31,061 bases of DNA from Clostridiales bacterium (GTDB lineage Bacteria > Bacillota > Clostridia > Oscillospirales > Oscillospiraceae). Under the pieces are notes generated by a model. The model had not been told where the DNA came from and ran no database searches. It was given only the letters and a program-made list of their open reading frames with translations. Below are positions 6,038 to 15,118 of this stretch, piece after piece. Numbering within the stretch: the first letter of the stretch is position 1; the number at the start of each line of letters is the position of its first letter. The stretch is taken from the NCBI GenBank assembly GCA_004553495.1, contig SFLE01000017.1, forward strand, positions 1 to 31,061, read 5' to 3'. Both the position numbers and the translations under genes were made by a program.

Positions 6038-8659
6038 ATGAAAGAATTACCGAAGGTGTATGACCCCGGTACGGTGGAAAAAAGAATATATGATATGTGG
6101 CAGTCGCAGGGCTGCTTTAAGGGAGTTATAGACCCCGATAAGAAGCCGTTTTCCATAGTTATGCCGCCTCCCAATGTTACCGGTCAGCTGCACATGGGTC
6201 ATGCGCTTGACTCGACTCTTCAGGATATTCTCACAAGATACAAGCGTATGCAGGGCTATGCCGCGCTTTGGCTGCCCGGCACCGACCATGCGGGCATCGC
6301 AACGCAGATAAAGGTCGAAGAGGAGCTGCGCAAAAAGGAAGGCCTCACGAGATATGACCTCGGACGCGAGAAATTCCTAGACCGCGTTTGGGACTGGAAG
6401 AATAAATACGGCGACCGTATCGTTGAGCAGCAGAAGGTGCTCGGTGCATCCTGCGATTGGGACAGAAGTGCCTTTACCATGGACGATCAGCGCGCAAAGA
6501 GTGTTCGTGAGACCTTCTGCGAGCTATATGAAAAGGGGCTTATCTACAAAGGCAGCAGGATAATAAACTGGTGTCCGAAATGCCGCACCGCGCTTTCCGA
6601 CGCTGAGGTCGAATACAAGGATATGCCCGGCTCGTTCTGGCATATCAGATACCCCATCGAGGACTCCGACGAGGAGTTTATCATTGCAACCACCCGTCCG
6701 GAGACCATGCTCGGCGACTCCGGCGTTGCGGTGCATCCGGATGATGAGCGTTATAAGCACCTTGTTGGCAAAAACGCCATTCTGCCGCTGGTGGGCAGAA
6801 AGCTGCCCATCGTTGCCGATGAGTATGTCGAGCTCGGCTTCGGCACCGGCGCCGTTAAAATGACTCCGTGCCACGACCCCAATGACTATGAGGTCGGACT
6901 GAGACATAACCTTGAGCAGATACTCTGCATCGACGAGGATGCAAAGATAATAAACGGCGGCAAGTATAACGGTATGGACCGCTATGAGGCGCGCAAGGCT
7001 ATCGTCGCCGACCTCGAGGAGCAGGGCTATCTCGTGAAGGTCGAGCCGTATAACCACAATGTCGGCTGCTGCTACCGCTGCGGCACAGTGGTCGAGCCGC
7101 TCACGAGCCCCCAGTGGTTTGTAAAAATGAAGCCTCTTGCGGAAGCGGCTATCGAGGTCGTCAAGGACGGCAGGATAAAGTTCGTTCCCGAGAGATTTAC
7201 AAAGACTTATATGAACTGGATGGAGAATGTGCATGACTGGTGCATTTCCCGCCAGCTCTGGTGGGGCCACCGCATTCCGGCGTGGTACTGCGACGACTGC
7301 GGCAAAATGACCGTTTCGCGCACCGATCCCTGCGAGTGCGCACATTGCGGCAGCAAGAGCATCCATCAGGAAGAGGATGTTCTCGACACATGGTTCTCCT
7401 CGGCGCTGTGGCCCTTCTCCACGATGGGCTGGCCCGATAAGACACCGGAGCTTGACTACTGGTACCCGACCTCCGTCATGGTCACCGGCTATGACATCAT
7501 CTTCTTCTGGGTCGCAAGAATGATATTCTCCGGCATGGAGCAGATGAAAAAGGAGCCGTTCCACACCGTTTTCATACACGGACTTGTACGCGACAGTCAG
7601 GGCAGAAAAATGTCCAAGAGCCTCGGCAACGGCATCGACCCGTTGGAGATGGCGGAGAGATACGGCGCCGATGCGCTGAGGTTTAACCTCATAACCGGCA
7701 ACAGCCCCGGCAATGACATGCGCTTTTATGTTGAAAAGTGCGAGGCAATGCGCAATTTCTGCAATAAGATATGGAACGCCTCCCGCTTTGTCATGATGAA
7801 CCTCACCGTTGAGGATAATCACCTCCCCGAAAAGCTCGAGACCGAGGACAAGTGGATCCTTTCAAAGCTCAACCGCGTTATCAAAGAAGTCTGCGATAAT
7901 ATGGACAGCTTTGAGCTCGGTGTTGCCGCCGGCAAGATCTACGACTTTATCTGGGATGATTACTGCGACTGGTATATCGAGCTGACCAAGCCCCGCCTTA
8001 ACGGCGACGATGAAGCCGGCAAGGAGAGCGCTCAGCGCGTTCTGCTGTATGTTCTCGTTGAGATACTCAAGCTCCTGCACCCGTTCATGCCTTTTATAAC
8101 CGAGGAAATATGGCAGGCGCTCCCGCACGAGGGCAATGCGCTCATGGTGCAGTCCTATCCCGAGTACAGTGCCGGGCTTGATTTCCCCGAGGATGAGGTA
8201 AACTTCGGCATGGTCATGGATGCTATCAAGGCAGTCCGCGCCCGCAGAGCCGAGATGAATGTGCCTCCGTCCAGAAAGAGCCATCTTATCATAGTCACCG
8301 ACAAGGCAAAGGCGTTTGCCGATGGCGAAAAGTTTATCTGCAAGCTGGCGTATGCCTCGGCTGTCGAGGTCCGCGCGGAGCTTCCGGAGACTACCGACGG
8401 TATGGTTTCGGTCATAACGGACAATGCGAGAATGTTCATGCCCATGGCGGAGCTCGTTGACCTCGAAAAGGAACGCGCGCGAATGGAAAAGGAGCTTGCA
8501 AACGCCAAAAAGCAGCTCGACGGGCAGATAGCAAAGCTTGCGAACGAGAATTTCGTCTCCCGCGCGCCCGAAAAGGTCGTCAATGTCGAGCGTGAGAAAA
8601 AGGCAAAGCTCGAGGCGCTTATAGAAAATCTTGAAGAGAGTCTGAAAAATCTCGGATAG
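6038..8659 (+). CDS. valS: Valyl-tRNA synthetase
   Basis: An 873-residue class I synthetase that charges tRNA-Val and edits mischarged threonine. PPPNVTGQLHMGHA holds the HIGH motif (HMGH at residues 52-55). An editing domain follows, including TTRPETMLGDSGVAVHP. KMSKSLGNGIDP is at about 524-535, then the anticodon-binding domain, and a C-terminal coiled coil (from about residue 805) rich in Glu and Lys that contacts the tRNA elbow. Cys pairs around residues 420-440 (CDDCG, CAHCG) look like a zinc-binding insert. ATG at 6038 follows ACAGGAGGAG. Expression is controlled by the T-box leader just upstream, and a strong terminator follows. Confidence 0.98.
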   Translation: MKELPKVYDPGTVEKRIYDMWQSQGCFKGVIDPDKKPFSIVMPPPNVTGQLHMGHALDSTLQDILTRYKRMQGYAALWLPGTDHAGIATQIKVEEELRKKEGLTRYDLGREKFLDRVWDWKNKYGDRIVEQQKVLGASCDWDRSAFTMDDQRAKSVRETFCELYEKGLIYKGSRIINWCPKCRTALSDAEVEYKDMPGSFWHIRYPIEDSDEEFIIATTRPETMLGDSGVAVHPDDERYKHLVGKNAILPLVGRKLPIVADEYVELGFGTGAVKMTPCHDPNDYEVGLRHNLEQILCIDEDAKIINGGKYNGMDRYEARKAIVADLEEQGYLVKVEPYNHNVGCCYRCGTVVEPLTSPQWFVKMKPLAEAAIEVVKDGRIKFVPERFTKTYMNWMENVHDWCISRQLWWGHRIPAWYCDDCGKMTVSRTDPCECAHCGSKSIHQEEDVLDTWFSSALWPFSTMGWPDKTPELDYWYPTSVMVTGYDIIFFWVARMIFSGMEQMKKEPFHTVFIHGLVRDSQGRKMSKSLGNGIDPLEMAERYGADALRFNLITGNSPGNDMRFYVEKCEAMRNFCNKIWNASRFVMMNLTVEDNHLPEKLETEDKWILSKLNRVIKEVCDNMDSFELGVAAGKIYDFIWDDYCDWYIELTKPRLNGDDEAGKESAQRVLLYVLVEILKLLHPFMPFITEEIWQALPHEGNALMVQSYPEYSAGLDFPEDEVNFGMVMDAIKAVRARRAEMNVPPSRKSHLIIVTDKAKAFADGEKFICKLAYASAVEVRAELPETTDGMVSVITDNARMFMPMAELVDLEKERARMEKELANAKKQLDGQIAKLANENFVSRAPEKVVNVEREKKAKLEALIENLEESLKNLG

Positions 8660-8700
8660 GTCTGACCGGCTTTTACAAAATCCGCATATATCAGCATTTA

Positions 8701-8738
8701 AACTGATCCTGTGCATTAAGCACGGGATCAGTTTTTTT
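8701..8738 (+). terminator. Intrinsic terminator of valS
   Basis: The arms AACTGATCCTGTGC (8701-8714) and GCACGGGATCAGTT (8720-8733) form a 14-bp stem with one T-G pair and an ATTAA loop, followed by a T run to 8738. Confidence 0.93.
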
Positions 8739-8764
8739 ATTTACATTGCATTGGAGTGAAGAAA

Positions 8765-9091
8765 ATGAACATTTGGTCGGAGTATTCCGATGGCAGACTG
8801 ACCGTGATGCTCGCCGGTGAGCTCGATCACCACGGTGCGAAAACGACGGTCACCGCCATATCCGACGCCATTGACAGCAAGCTGCCGCGCGACCTTATCC
8901 TCGATATGACAAAGCTCACATTTATGGACTCCTCCGGCATAGCCGTTATCATCCGCACCTATAAGAAAATGCGCGATTCCGGCGGCAGAATGTACATCGA
9001 AAACCCGCAGCCGCAGCCGCTGAAGGTGCTCGATGCTTCCGGAATAGACCGGATGATACCCATAGCGGCAAAAAGGGAGGTAACAACATGA
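8765..9091 (+). CDS. spoIIAA: Anti-sigma F factor antagonist SpoIIAA
   Basis: A 108-residue STAS-domain protein. In sporulating Firmicutes unphosphorylated SpoIIAA binds SpoIIAB and frees sigma-F in the forespore. The phosphorylation site lies in FMDSSGIAVI; the second Ser (about residue 57) corresponds to Ser58 of B. subtilis. ATG at 8765 is preferred over GTG at 8756 because GGAG at 8753-8756 is correctly spaced from it. Its stop overlaps the start of spoIIAB (ATGA). The order spoIIAA-spoIIAB-sigF confirms the assignment. I see no clear sigma-H promoter in the short gap after the valS terminator. Confidence 0.95.
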   Translation: MNIWSEYSDGRLTVMLAGELDHHGAKTTVTAISDAIDSKLPRDLILDMTKLTFMDSSGIAVIIRTYKKMRDSGGRMYIENPQPQPLKVLDASGIDRMIPIAAKREVTT

Positions 9092-9528
9092 AAGTTTCAA
9101 ACTACATAAAGCTTGAGTTCCCGAGCTGCAGCGCGAACGAGAGCTTTGCAAGGGCGGCAGCAGCAGGCTTTGCGGCGCAGCTCGACCCCACCCTTGATGA
9201 GCTCGGCGATATAAAAACCTCGGTAAGCGAGGCGGTGACTAACTGCATAGTCCACGCCTATCCCGACAGCATCGGAAAGATAACCATGCGCCTCAGGATA
9301 ATAGACGGTGAGAAGCTTGAGATAACCATTCGGGACAAGGGGCGCGGCATAGACGATCTTCAGCAGGCGATGCAGCCAATGTACACCACCGGCGGCGAGG
9401 AGCGCAGCGGAATGGGCTTTACCATCATGGAAAGCTTTATGGACAAGCTGACCGTAAAGAGCACTGCCGGTAAGGGCACAACCGTCACCATGCTCCGCAC
9501 GATCCGCCAGCGCAGAAGCATGAGATGA
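9088..9528 (+). CDS. spoIIAB: Anti-sigma F factor SpoIIAB (serine kinase)
   Basis: A 146-residue GHKL-fold ATPase/kinase that holds sigma-F inactive and phosphorylates SpoIIAA. The N-box is SEAVTNCIVHAYP (N at about residue 52), the G1 box IRDKGRGIDD (about 81-90), and the ATP-lid and G2 region GGEERSGMGFTIMESFMD. Length is normal. The ATG overlaps the spoIIAA stop by 4 nt, and its own stop overlaps the sigF ATG by 4 nt, which implies tight translational coupling and balanced stoichiometry of the three partners. Confidence 0.96.
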   Translation: MKVSNYIKLEFPSCSANESFARAAAAGFAAQLDPTLDELGDIKTSVSEAVTNCIVHAYPDSIGKITMRLRIIDGEKLEITIRDKGRGIDDLQQAMQPMYTTGGEERSGMGFTIMESFMDKLTVKSTAGKGTTVTMLRTIRQRRSMR

Positions 9529-10232
9529 CCGACTGTATGTTAAACGACCTGCGCCTTGCAAAGTCGGGCGACAGGGAAGCGGCACAGCGGCTCGTTGAGG
9601 AAAACTCGGGGCTTATCTGGAGCGTTGCGCGCCGCTTTTTCGGCAGGGGAACGGAGCCGGACGACCTGTATCAGCTCGGCTGCCTCGGCTTTTTAAAGGC
9701 GATAGAGGGCTTTGATATGAGCTTCGGAACGCAGTTTTCAACCTATGCCGTGCCGAAGATATCGGGCGAGATACGCCGGTTTCTGCGCGATGACGGTGCA
9801 GTTAAGGTCAGCCGCAGCATAAAAGAGCAGGCCCAGCGCATAAAAGCAGCCCGCAGCGGGCTCGAGCAGCGGCTCGGCAGGGAGGTGCACATATCTGAGC
9901 TTGCCTCGGAAACGGGGCTGACGGCGGAGGAGATCGCCTTTGCCGAAACAGCCACGAGTCAGACCGAGAGTCTTCAGCGCGAGACTGGCGAGGACGGCTT
10001 TACTCTTGAGCATGTTCTGACCGACGGGGCACAGGAGGAGCGCATGATAGAGTATGTCGCTCTGCGCTGCGCGCTTGAAAACCTTCCGGAAAAGGAGCGA
10101 AAGACCCTGTATCTGCGGTATTTTCATGGCATGACGCAGGAAAAAACGGCGAAGGTGCTCGGTGTTTCACAGGTTCAGATATCGCGCCTTGAGCGCAGAG
10201 CGATAGAAACGCTGCGCAAAATGCTTAAATAA
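9525..10232 (+). CDS. sigF: Forespore RNA polymerase sigma-F factor
   Basis: A 235-residue sigma-70-family protein of the SigF/SigG group (also called spoIIAC). Region 2.2 reads DLYQLGCLGFLKAIEGFD, region 2.4 is around STYAVPKISGEIRRFLRDD, and the region 4.2 helix-turn-helix is TAKVLGVSQVQISRLERRA near the C-terminus. It directs the first forespore-specific transcription during sporulation. Its start overlaps the spoIIAB stop (ATGA), and a terminator follows the stop directly. Sigma-F is preferred over sigma-G because it is the third gene of the spoIIA operon. Confidence 0.96.
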   Translation: MTDCMLNDLRLAKSGDREAAQRLVEENSGLIWSVARRFFGRGTEPDDLYQLGCLGFLKAIEGFDMSFGTQFSTYAVPKISGEIRRFLRDDGAVKVSRSIKEQAQRIKAARSGLEQRLGREVHISELASETGLTAEEIAFAETATSQTESLQRETGEDGFTLEHVLTDGAQEERMIEYVALRCALENLPEKERKTLYLRYFHGMTQEKTAKVLGVSQVQISRLERRAIETLRKMLK

Positions 10233-10236
10233 AACG

Positions 10237-10273
10237 GCTTACGGAGAGTAAATATGCTCACCGTAAGCTTTTT
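10237..10273 (+). terminator. Intrinsic terminator of the spoIIA operon
   Basis: GCTTACGG (10237-10244) pairs with CCGTAAGC (10261-10268). An inner GAG/CTC continues the stem, and TTTTT follows at 10269-10273. Confidence 0.85.
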
Positions 10274-10277
10274 AATT

Positions 10278-10301
10278 ATTAAGAATTTATTAATTCTTAA
10301 T
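10278..10301. repeat. Perfect 10-bp inverted repeat upstream of the MATE promoter
   Basis: ATTAAGAATT (10278-10287) and AATTCTTAAT (10292-10301) are exact reverse complements around TATT. The repeat sits directly upstream of the -35 box at 10309. It has no GC and would make a weak RNA hairpin, so an operator for a regulator of the exporter is more plausible than a second terminator. Confidence 0.55.
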
Positions 10302-10308
10302 GCAGGTA

Positions 10309-10336
10309 TTGAATTTTTAAAAAGCGGCGTTAAAAT
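10309..10336 (+). promoter_or_regulatory. Promoter of the MATE exporter gene
   Basis: TTGAAT (10309-10314) and TAAAAT (10331-10336) are 16 bp apart; the start codon is at 10369. Confidence 0.6.
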
Positions 10337-10368
10337 AGCTTGGTACATTAGAATGGAGGTGCTGTGAT

Positions 10369-11748
10369 TTGGAAAAAAGCAAGAGAGATAAAGCGCTGAA
10401 TATGCTCAGCGGCTCTATGTGGGATAAAATTCTGCGCTATGCCCTGCCGGTCGCGGCAACGGGAATATTAGGGCAGCTTTTTAATGCCTCCGATGTTGCC
10501 ATAGTAGGAAACTTTGCCTCCACGGATAAGGTCGCGGCGGTTGCCGCCGTCGGCGCGAACGGACCGGTCATCGGCCTTGTCCTGAACCTTTTCATCGGCA
10601 TCGCTCTGGGCGCGAATGTCGTAATCGCAAACGCTATCGGCAGAGGAGACAGGGAAACGGTCTCAAAAGCCGTTCATACATCGATCGTCGCCTCCGTTGT
10701 CGGAGGATTTATCGTTATGCTGATCGGTCAGGCATTGGCAAAGCCTGTGCTGCTCATGCTGAATGTTCCGGACGAGGTTTTCCCGCTTGCGATGAAATAT
10801 ATGCGGATATATCTTGTCGGTATGCCGGTGATCCTGCTTTATAACTTTGAGTCTGCGATATTCAGAAGTGCGGGAGATACGAAAACGCCGCTTTTGGCGC
10901 TTGCAATATCCGGCGTTCTGAATGTTATACTAAACATTTTCTTTGTAACCGTCCTTGACATGACGGTAGACGGCGTTGCCGTTGCCACCGTTATAGCAAA
11001 TGCGGTGAGCGCTGCTATTCTCGGTGCAAAGCTTATAAAAAGCGAGCTCTCCATCTGTGTGGAGCTAAAATTACTGCGCGTAGATTGGAAAATACTTTTG
11101 CGCATACTTAAAATCGGTTTGCCGGCAGGTATACAGAGCGCGGTATTCTCGCTTTCCAATATTATCATATCGTCCGCGATAAACAGTCTCGGCAAGGTAA
11201 CCATGGCGGCATCCTCCGCGGCGTTTAATGTCGAAATTGTGGCATATTATATTCTGAATTCATTCGGTCAGGCGTGCACTACATTTGTAAGTCAGAACTA
11301 CGGTGCGGCGCAGATCGACCGCTGCCGCAAGACATTGAAGCTCTGCATTATCGAAGATGTCATCGCAACCGGCGTTACGGTTTTTGCCATGCTTCTTGCG
11401 GGCAGATTTCTCATCAGTCTGTTCAATAACGACCCCGAGGTCATCGAAATCGGCTTTACGCGCCTGAAAATAGTATATACCTCGTATGTATTCTCCCTTT
11501 TGTACGAGCTCATGTCGTCGTATATGCGCGGCTACGGCATATCGCTCGTACCGGCGATCCTGACAATGCTTGGTGTGTGCGGTATACGCATCACATGGAT
11601 ATACGCCGTTTTTCCTATGAGCAGAACATTTGCCACTATAATGACCGTTTACCCCATAAGTCTTGCCGCAACGGCTATTTTCATATTTGCCGCGCTCTTG
11701 ATCTACCGTCCTGCTAAACGATATGAGCATGTCAAGGTTGAGCCTTGA
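10369..11748 (+). CDS. MATE-family multidrug/cation exporter
   Basis: A 459-residue polytopic membrane protein with about 12 helices, of the MATE (NorM/DinF-like) superfamily, which exports drugs or metabolites in exchange for Na+ or H+. Family marks are the N-terminal RYALPVAATGILGQLFNASDVAIVG stretch (about 24-48), AIFRSAGDTKTPLLALAISG in the first half and the repeated second half starting near LRILKIGLPAGIQSA. The start is TTG at 10369: GGAGGT at 10355-10360 is correctly spaced for it, and the nearby GTG at 10364 is in a frame that soon stops. Expression may be regulated through the palindrome at 10278-10301. Substrate unknown. Confidence 0.93.
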   Translation: MEKSKRDKALNMLSGSMWDKILRYALPVAATGILGQLFNASDVAIVGNFASTDKVAAVAAVGANGPVIGLVLNLFIGIALGANVVIANAIGRGDRETVSKAVHTSIVASVVGGFIVMLIGQALAKPVLLMLNVPDEVFPLAMKYMRIYLVGMPVILLYNFESAIFRSAGDTKTPLLALAISGVLNVILNIFFVTVLDMTVDGVAVATVIANAVSAAILGAKLIKSELSICVELKLLRVDWKILLRILKIGLPAGIQSAVFSLSNIIISSAINSLGKVTMAASSAAFNVEIVAYYILNSFGQACTTFVSQNYGAAQIDRCRKTLKLCIIEDVIATGVTVFAMLLAGRFLISLFNNDPEVIEIGFTRLKIVYTSYVFSLLYELMSSYMRGYGISLVPAILTMLGVCGIRITWIYAVFPMSRTFATIMTVYPISLAATAIFIFAALLIYRPAKRYEHVKVEP

Positions 11749-11773
11749 AACACTGAAACATTCGTGGTACAAT
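11745..11773 (+). promoter_or_regulatory. Promoter of the PcrA-like helicase gene
   Basis: TTGAAA (11745-11750) overlaps the stop codon of the MATE gene. TACAAT (11768-11773) follows after 17 bp. The first ATG (11782) is only 8 nt beyond the -10 box, so the transcript would be leaderless or nearly so. Confidence 0.6.
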
Positions 11774-11781
11774 ATCTCGTC

Positions 11782-14163
11782 ATGAATACTGCTTTTGAAA
11801 AACAATATATAGAAGAGAGAAAAAAAGTCATAGAGAATGATTTTGCCGCGCTAAATCCCATGCAGAGAAAGGCTGTCATGGCGACACAGGGTGCGCTGCT
11901 TATCCTTGCAGGCGCGGGCAGCGGCAAAACAACGGTTCTTATAAACAGGATCGCAAACCTCATGCGTTACGGCAGAGCGGGAGACTGCGATGAGCTTCCT
12001 GAAAACGCCTGCGAGGAGGATGTTGAGATCATGCGCCGCGGCGGAGACGAGGCAAGGGCAATAGCCGCCTTTGAGCCGGTAGAGCCGTGGAGAATACTTG
12101 CAATCACATTTACGAACAAGGCCGCCGACGAGCTCAAGGCGAGACTTTCCAATATGCTTGGCGAGGCGGGCGCGGATGTGTGGGCTTCGACATTTCACTC
12201 CGCCTGCGTCAGGATACTCAGACGCGATGCCGAAAGGCTCGGCTTCCCTAAAAGCTTCACCATATATGACACCTCCGACAGCATGAGCCTTGTAAAGCAC
12301 ATTCTGCGTGATTTTGACCTTGACGATAAGAAATTCCCGCCGCGCGTGCTGCTTTCCGAGATAAGCCGCGCTAAGGACGACGGCTGCTCGGCGCAGGAGT
12401 ACCATGCCCGCGCAAGGGCAAGCGGCGATATGCGCAGAGTGAAGATAGCCGAGATCTATGAGGAATACTCCCGCAGGGCATATGCCGCCGGTGCGATGGA
12501 TTTCGACGATCTCATATTCTACACCGTAAAGCTCCTCAACGAAAACGAGGACATCTGCACCTATTGGCAGAAGCGGTTTAAATACATACTCATCGACGAG
12601 TATCAGGACACGAACAAGCTCCAGTATCAGCTCGCTTCAAAGCTTGCCGAGGGCTGGGGGAATATCTGCGTTGTCGGCGACGACGACCAGAGCATATATA
12701 AATTTCGCGGCGCAACCATAGAGAACATCCTTTCGTTTGAGGATGAATACAAGGGCTGCCGCGTCATTCGCCTTGAGCAGAACTACCGCAGCACGGCGCA
12801 CATTCTCGGTGCGGCAAACGCCGTTATCAGGAATAATGTCGGCAGAAAAGGCAAGGAACTGTGGACAAACGGCGACGACGGGCTTCTTCCGGAGCTTTAT
12901 GTCGCCGACAATGAGCACGATGAGGCGCGATTTGTAGCCTCCAAGATACTCGGACTCTACGGCAAGGGCTCGGCGTGGCGCGATAACGCGGTGCTCTACC
13001 GAATGAATGCTCAGTCGCACCAGATAGAACAGGCATTCAAGCGCAACGGCATACCGTATAAAGTGTTCGGCGGCACGGGCTTTTTTGACCGCGCCGAGGT
13101 AAAGGATATGCTCGCGTATCTGTGCGTTATCGCCTCTCCGAGCGATGATCTGCGCCTTGCAAGAATAATCAATAACCCGCCGCGCGGCATAGGCGCTAAA
13201 AGTGTTGAAACGGCGGCGAAGATAGCCGCGGAAAACGGCAAGCCGCTGTTTGATGTCATAAGACAGGCGGACCTTTATCCGGAACTCAGCCGCTCGGCGC
13301 CGCGTATGCTCCTTTTTGCGGGCATGATAAACGAGCTTATAGCCCAGAAGGACGAGCTTGCACCCGATCTTCTGTATGATCAGCTCGTTGAAAGAACCGG
13401 CTATCTGCGTATGCTCGAGGAGAAAAACACCGTTGAGGACTCCGCGCGCGCCGAAAATATCCGCGAGCTCAAATCGAGCATAATAAACTACAAGGGCGAG
13501 ACGACCGAGCCCACTCTCGAGGGCTATCTTGCCGATGTCGCGCTGTACACCGATATGGACAACTACGAAAAGGATGACGACTGCGTTGTCATGATGACTA
13601 TGCATTCGGCAAAGGGACTTGAGTTTCCCAATGTCTTTGTCGTGGGCTGCGAGGAGGGAATATTCCCTGGAATAAGAGCGATAGGCGAGCCTGACGAGAT
13701 GGAAGAGGAGCGCCGGCTCTGCTATGTTGCGATAACCCGCGCGAAAAAGTGCTTGTTTCTGTCGTGCGCAAGGCAGAGAATGATCTTCGGCAGGACTACC
13801 GCAAACCGTGTTTCGCGCTTTATCGACGAAATACCGCCCGAGCACATAGAAAAACGCGGCATTCCTGCGGGCTACGGTTACTCGGAAAAATCTAAGGTCG
13901 AGAAGGAATTTGCCCGCCGCTCGCCGTCGTTTACCCAGCACCGCCGCAATGTTGCGCCGCCGCAGCGTTCTGCCGAGCCCAAGGCTGCCGCCGCACCTCA
14001 GTTCGTCGTCGGCGACAGGGTGCAGCACAAGGCTTTCGGAGCGGGAACGCTCAGAAAAATGACGCCTATGGGCAATGATTATCTTATAGAGATCGAATTT
14101 GACGGCGGCACGACCAAAAAGCTCATGCTGCGTGCGGCTGCTCTGCATATGGTAAAAATATAG
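11782..14163 (+). CDS. pcrA: PcrA/UvrD-type superfamily 1 DNA helicase
   Basis: A 793-residue ATP-dependent 3'-5' helicase of DNA repair and replication-fork maintenance. In order: Walker A ILAGAGSGKTT (residues 41-51), Ia ITFTNKAADE, II DEYQDTN, III VGDDDQSIYKFRGA, IV LEQNYRST, V TMHSAKGLEFPNVFVVG, and VI VAITRAKK. A C-terminal Tudor-like domain, VGDRVQHKAFGAGTL, is typical of PcrA and binds RNA polymerase or DNA. There is an acidic insert of about 30 residues between motifs I and Ia (around 62-95). No Shine-Dalgarno sequence precedes ATG 11782 and no later start fits. The EamA gene follows after 2 nt. Confidence 0.95.
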   Translation: MNTAFEKQYIEERKKVIENDFAALNPMQRKAVMATQGALLILAGAGSGKTTVLINRIANLMRYGRAGDCDELPENACEEDVEIMRRGGDEARAIAAFEPVEPWRILAITFTNKAADELKARLSNMLGEAGADVWASTFHSACVRILRRDAERLGFPKSFTIYDTSDSMSLVKHILRDFDLDDKKFPPRVLLSEISRAKDDGCSAQEYHARARASGDMRRVKIAEIYEEYSRRAYAAGAMDFDDLIFYTVKLLNENEDICTYWQKRFKYILIDEYQDTNKLQYQLASKLAEGWGNICVVGDDDQSIYKFRGATIENILSFEDEYKGCRVIRLEQNYRSTAHILGAANAVIRNNVGRKGKELWTNGDDGLLPELYVADNEHDEARFVASKILGLYGKGSAWRDNAVLYRMNAQSHQIEQAFKRNGIPYKVFGGTGFFDRAEVKDMLAYLCVIASPSDDLRLARIINNPPRGIGAKSVETAAKIAAENGKPLFDVIRQADLYPELSRSAPRMLLFAGMINELIAQKDELAPDLLYDQLVERTGYLRMLEEKNTVEDSARAENIRELKSSIINYKGETTEPTLEGYLADVALYTDMDNYEKDDDCVVMMTMHSAKGLEFPNVFVVGCEEGIFPGIRAIGEPDEMEEERRLCYVAITRAKKCLFLSCARQRMIFGRTTANRVSRFIDEIPPEHIEKRGIPAGYGYSEKSKVEKEFARRSPSFTQHRRNVAPPQRSAEPKAAAAPQFVVGDRVQHKAFGAGTLRKMTPMGNDYLIEIEFDGGTTKKLMLRAAALHMVKI

Positions 14164-14165
14164 CT

Positions 14166-15056
14166 ATGAAAAATATGAATAAGGCTGCCGTAGGTCGTAT
14201 TGCGCTTATCTGCACAACGCTCATATGGGGCAGCTCGTTTGTCATTTTAAAATCCGCGCTTGACAGCATAACTCCGCTGTGGGTGCTTGCGATCCGCTTC
14301 GGCGGAGCTGCCCTTATCATGCTTCTTGCCTGCCTGTCCAAGCTCAAAAAGCTCGATAAGCAGTATGTAAAGGGCGGCATCACCATGGGGGTACTGCTTG
14401 CGTTTGCCTATATCGTCCAGACCTACGGACTGGTGTACACTACTCCCGGCAAAAATGCCTTTTTAACGGCTACTTATTGCATCCTCGTTCCGTTCCTGTA
14501 CTGGGCTATCGCGGGCAAAAAGCCTGATAAATTCAATGTTATCGCGGCTCTTGTATGTCTTGTGGGCATGGGCTTTGTGTGCCTTAACAGCGACCTCAGC
14601 ATAAATGTCGGCGATATGCTCACGATATGCTGCGGCCTTTTCTACGGACTTCACATCATCATAACCGCCCGCACCGTTGAAAACCGCGACCCGCTGCTGC
14701 TTACCATGCTGCAATTTGCCGCCGGAGCGCTCGTGTGCCTTGCGGGAGCGGCATTGTTCGAGCCCGTGCCAAAGAATATACCCCCCGGCTCGTGGGCAGG
14801 CATTGCGTACCTCACATTCGTCTGCACCGGACTGTGCTTTTTCCTCCAGACCATCGGTCAGAAATACACGCCGCCGTCTCAGGCAGCCGTTATACTGACG
14901 CTCGAGTCCGTTTTCGGAACCGCAATATCGGTGGTGCTCGGCGAGGAAACGCTTACATTCAATATCGTGCTCGGCTTCTGTCTTATATTCTTTGCGATAT
15001 TAACGAGCGAAACAAAGCTTGAATTTTTACATAACATAGGTAAAAAGCGCAACTGA
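14166..15056 (+). CDS. EamA/DMT-superfamily membrane transporter
   Basis: A 296-residue, ten-helix transporter of the EamA family. Marks are RIALICTTLIWGSSFVILKS at the N-terminus, a first repeat ending near AFLTATYCILVPFLYWA, and a second repeat with the conserved end PPSQAAVILTLESVFGTAIS and VVLGEETLT. It likely exports a small metabolite; the substrate is unknown. It starts 2 nt after the pcrA stop, lacks a clear ribosome site of its own and probably depends on translational coupling; ATG at 14175 is an alternative start. The stop codon lies in the loop of the following terminator. Confidence 0.9.
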   Translation: MKNMNKAAVGRIALICTTLIWGSSFVILKSALDSITPLWVLAIRFGGAALIMLLACLSKLKKLDKQYVKGGITMGVLLAFAYIVQTYGLVYTTPGKNAFLTATYCILVPFLYWAIAGKKPDKFNVIAALVCLVGMGFVCLNSDLSINVGDMLTICCGLFYGLHIIITARTVENRDPLLLTMLQFAAGALVCLAGAALFEPVPKNIPPGSWAGIAYLTFVCTGLCFFLQTIGQKYTPPSQAAVILTLESVFGTAISVVLGEETLTFNIVLGFCLIFFAILTSETKLEFLHNIGKKRN

Positions 15057-15069
15057 GGTTGCGCTTTTT
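15042..15069. terminator. Terminator of the pcrA-EamA operon
   Basis: AAAAAGCGCAAC (15042-15053) and GTTGCGCTTTTT (15058-15069) form a perfect 12-bp stem around TGAG, ending in a T run. The loop contains the stop codon of the EamA gene. Confidence 0.88.
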
Positions 15070-15118
15070 GCTGTTTTGATGCAATAATATATTAAGCTCA
15101 CGGAAGTAGGTGATCTAA

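Noticed and set aside
6524..7822. 432-codon minus-strand frame opposite valS
   Set aside because: Antisense shadow of valS; the plus strand carries the full set of ValRS motifs.
8660..8764. Sigma-H promoter for the spoIIA operon
   Set aside because: A sigma-H promoter would be expected from other sporulators, but the gap is mostly valS terminator and I could not find a convincing -35/-10 pair.
12637..14148. 503-codon minus-strand frame opposite pcrA
   Set aside because: Antisense shadow of a gene with complete helicase motifs; no ribosome site or family match.
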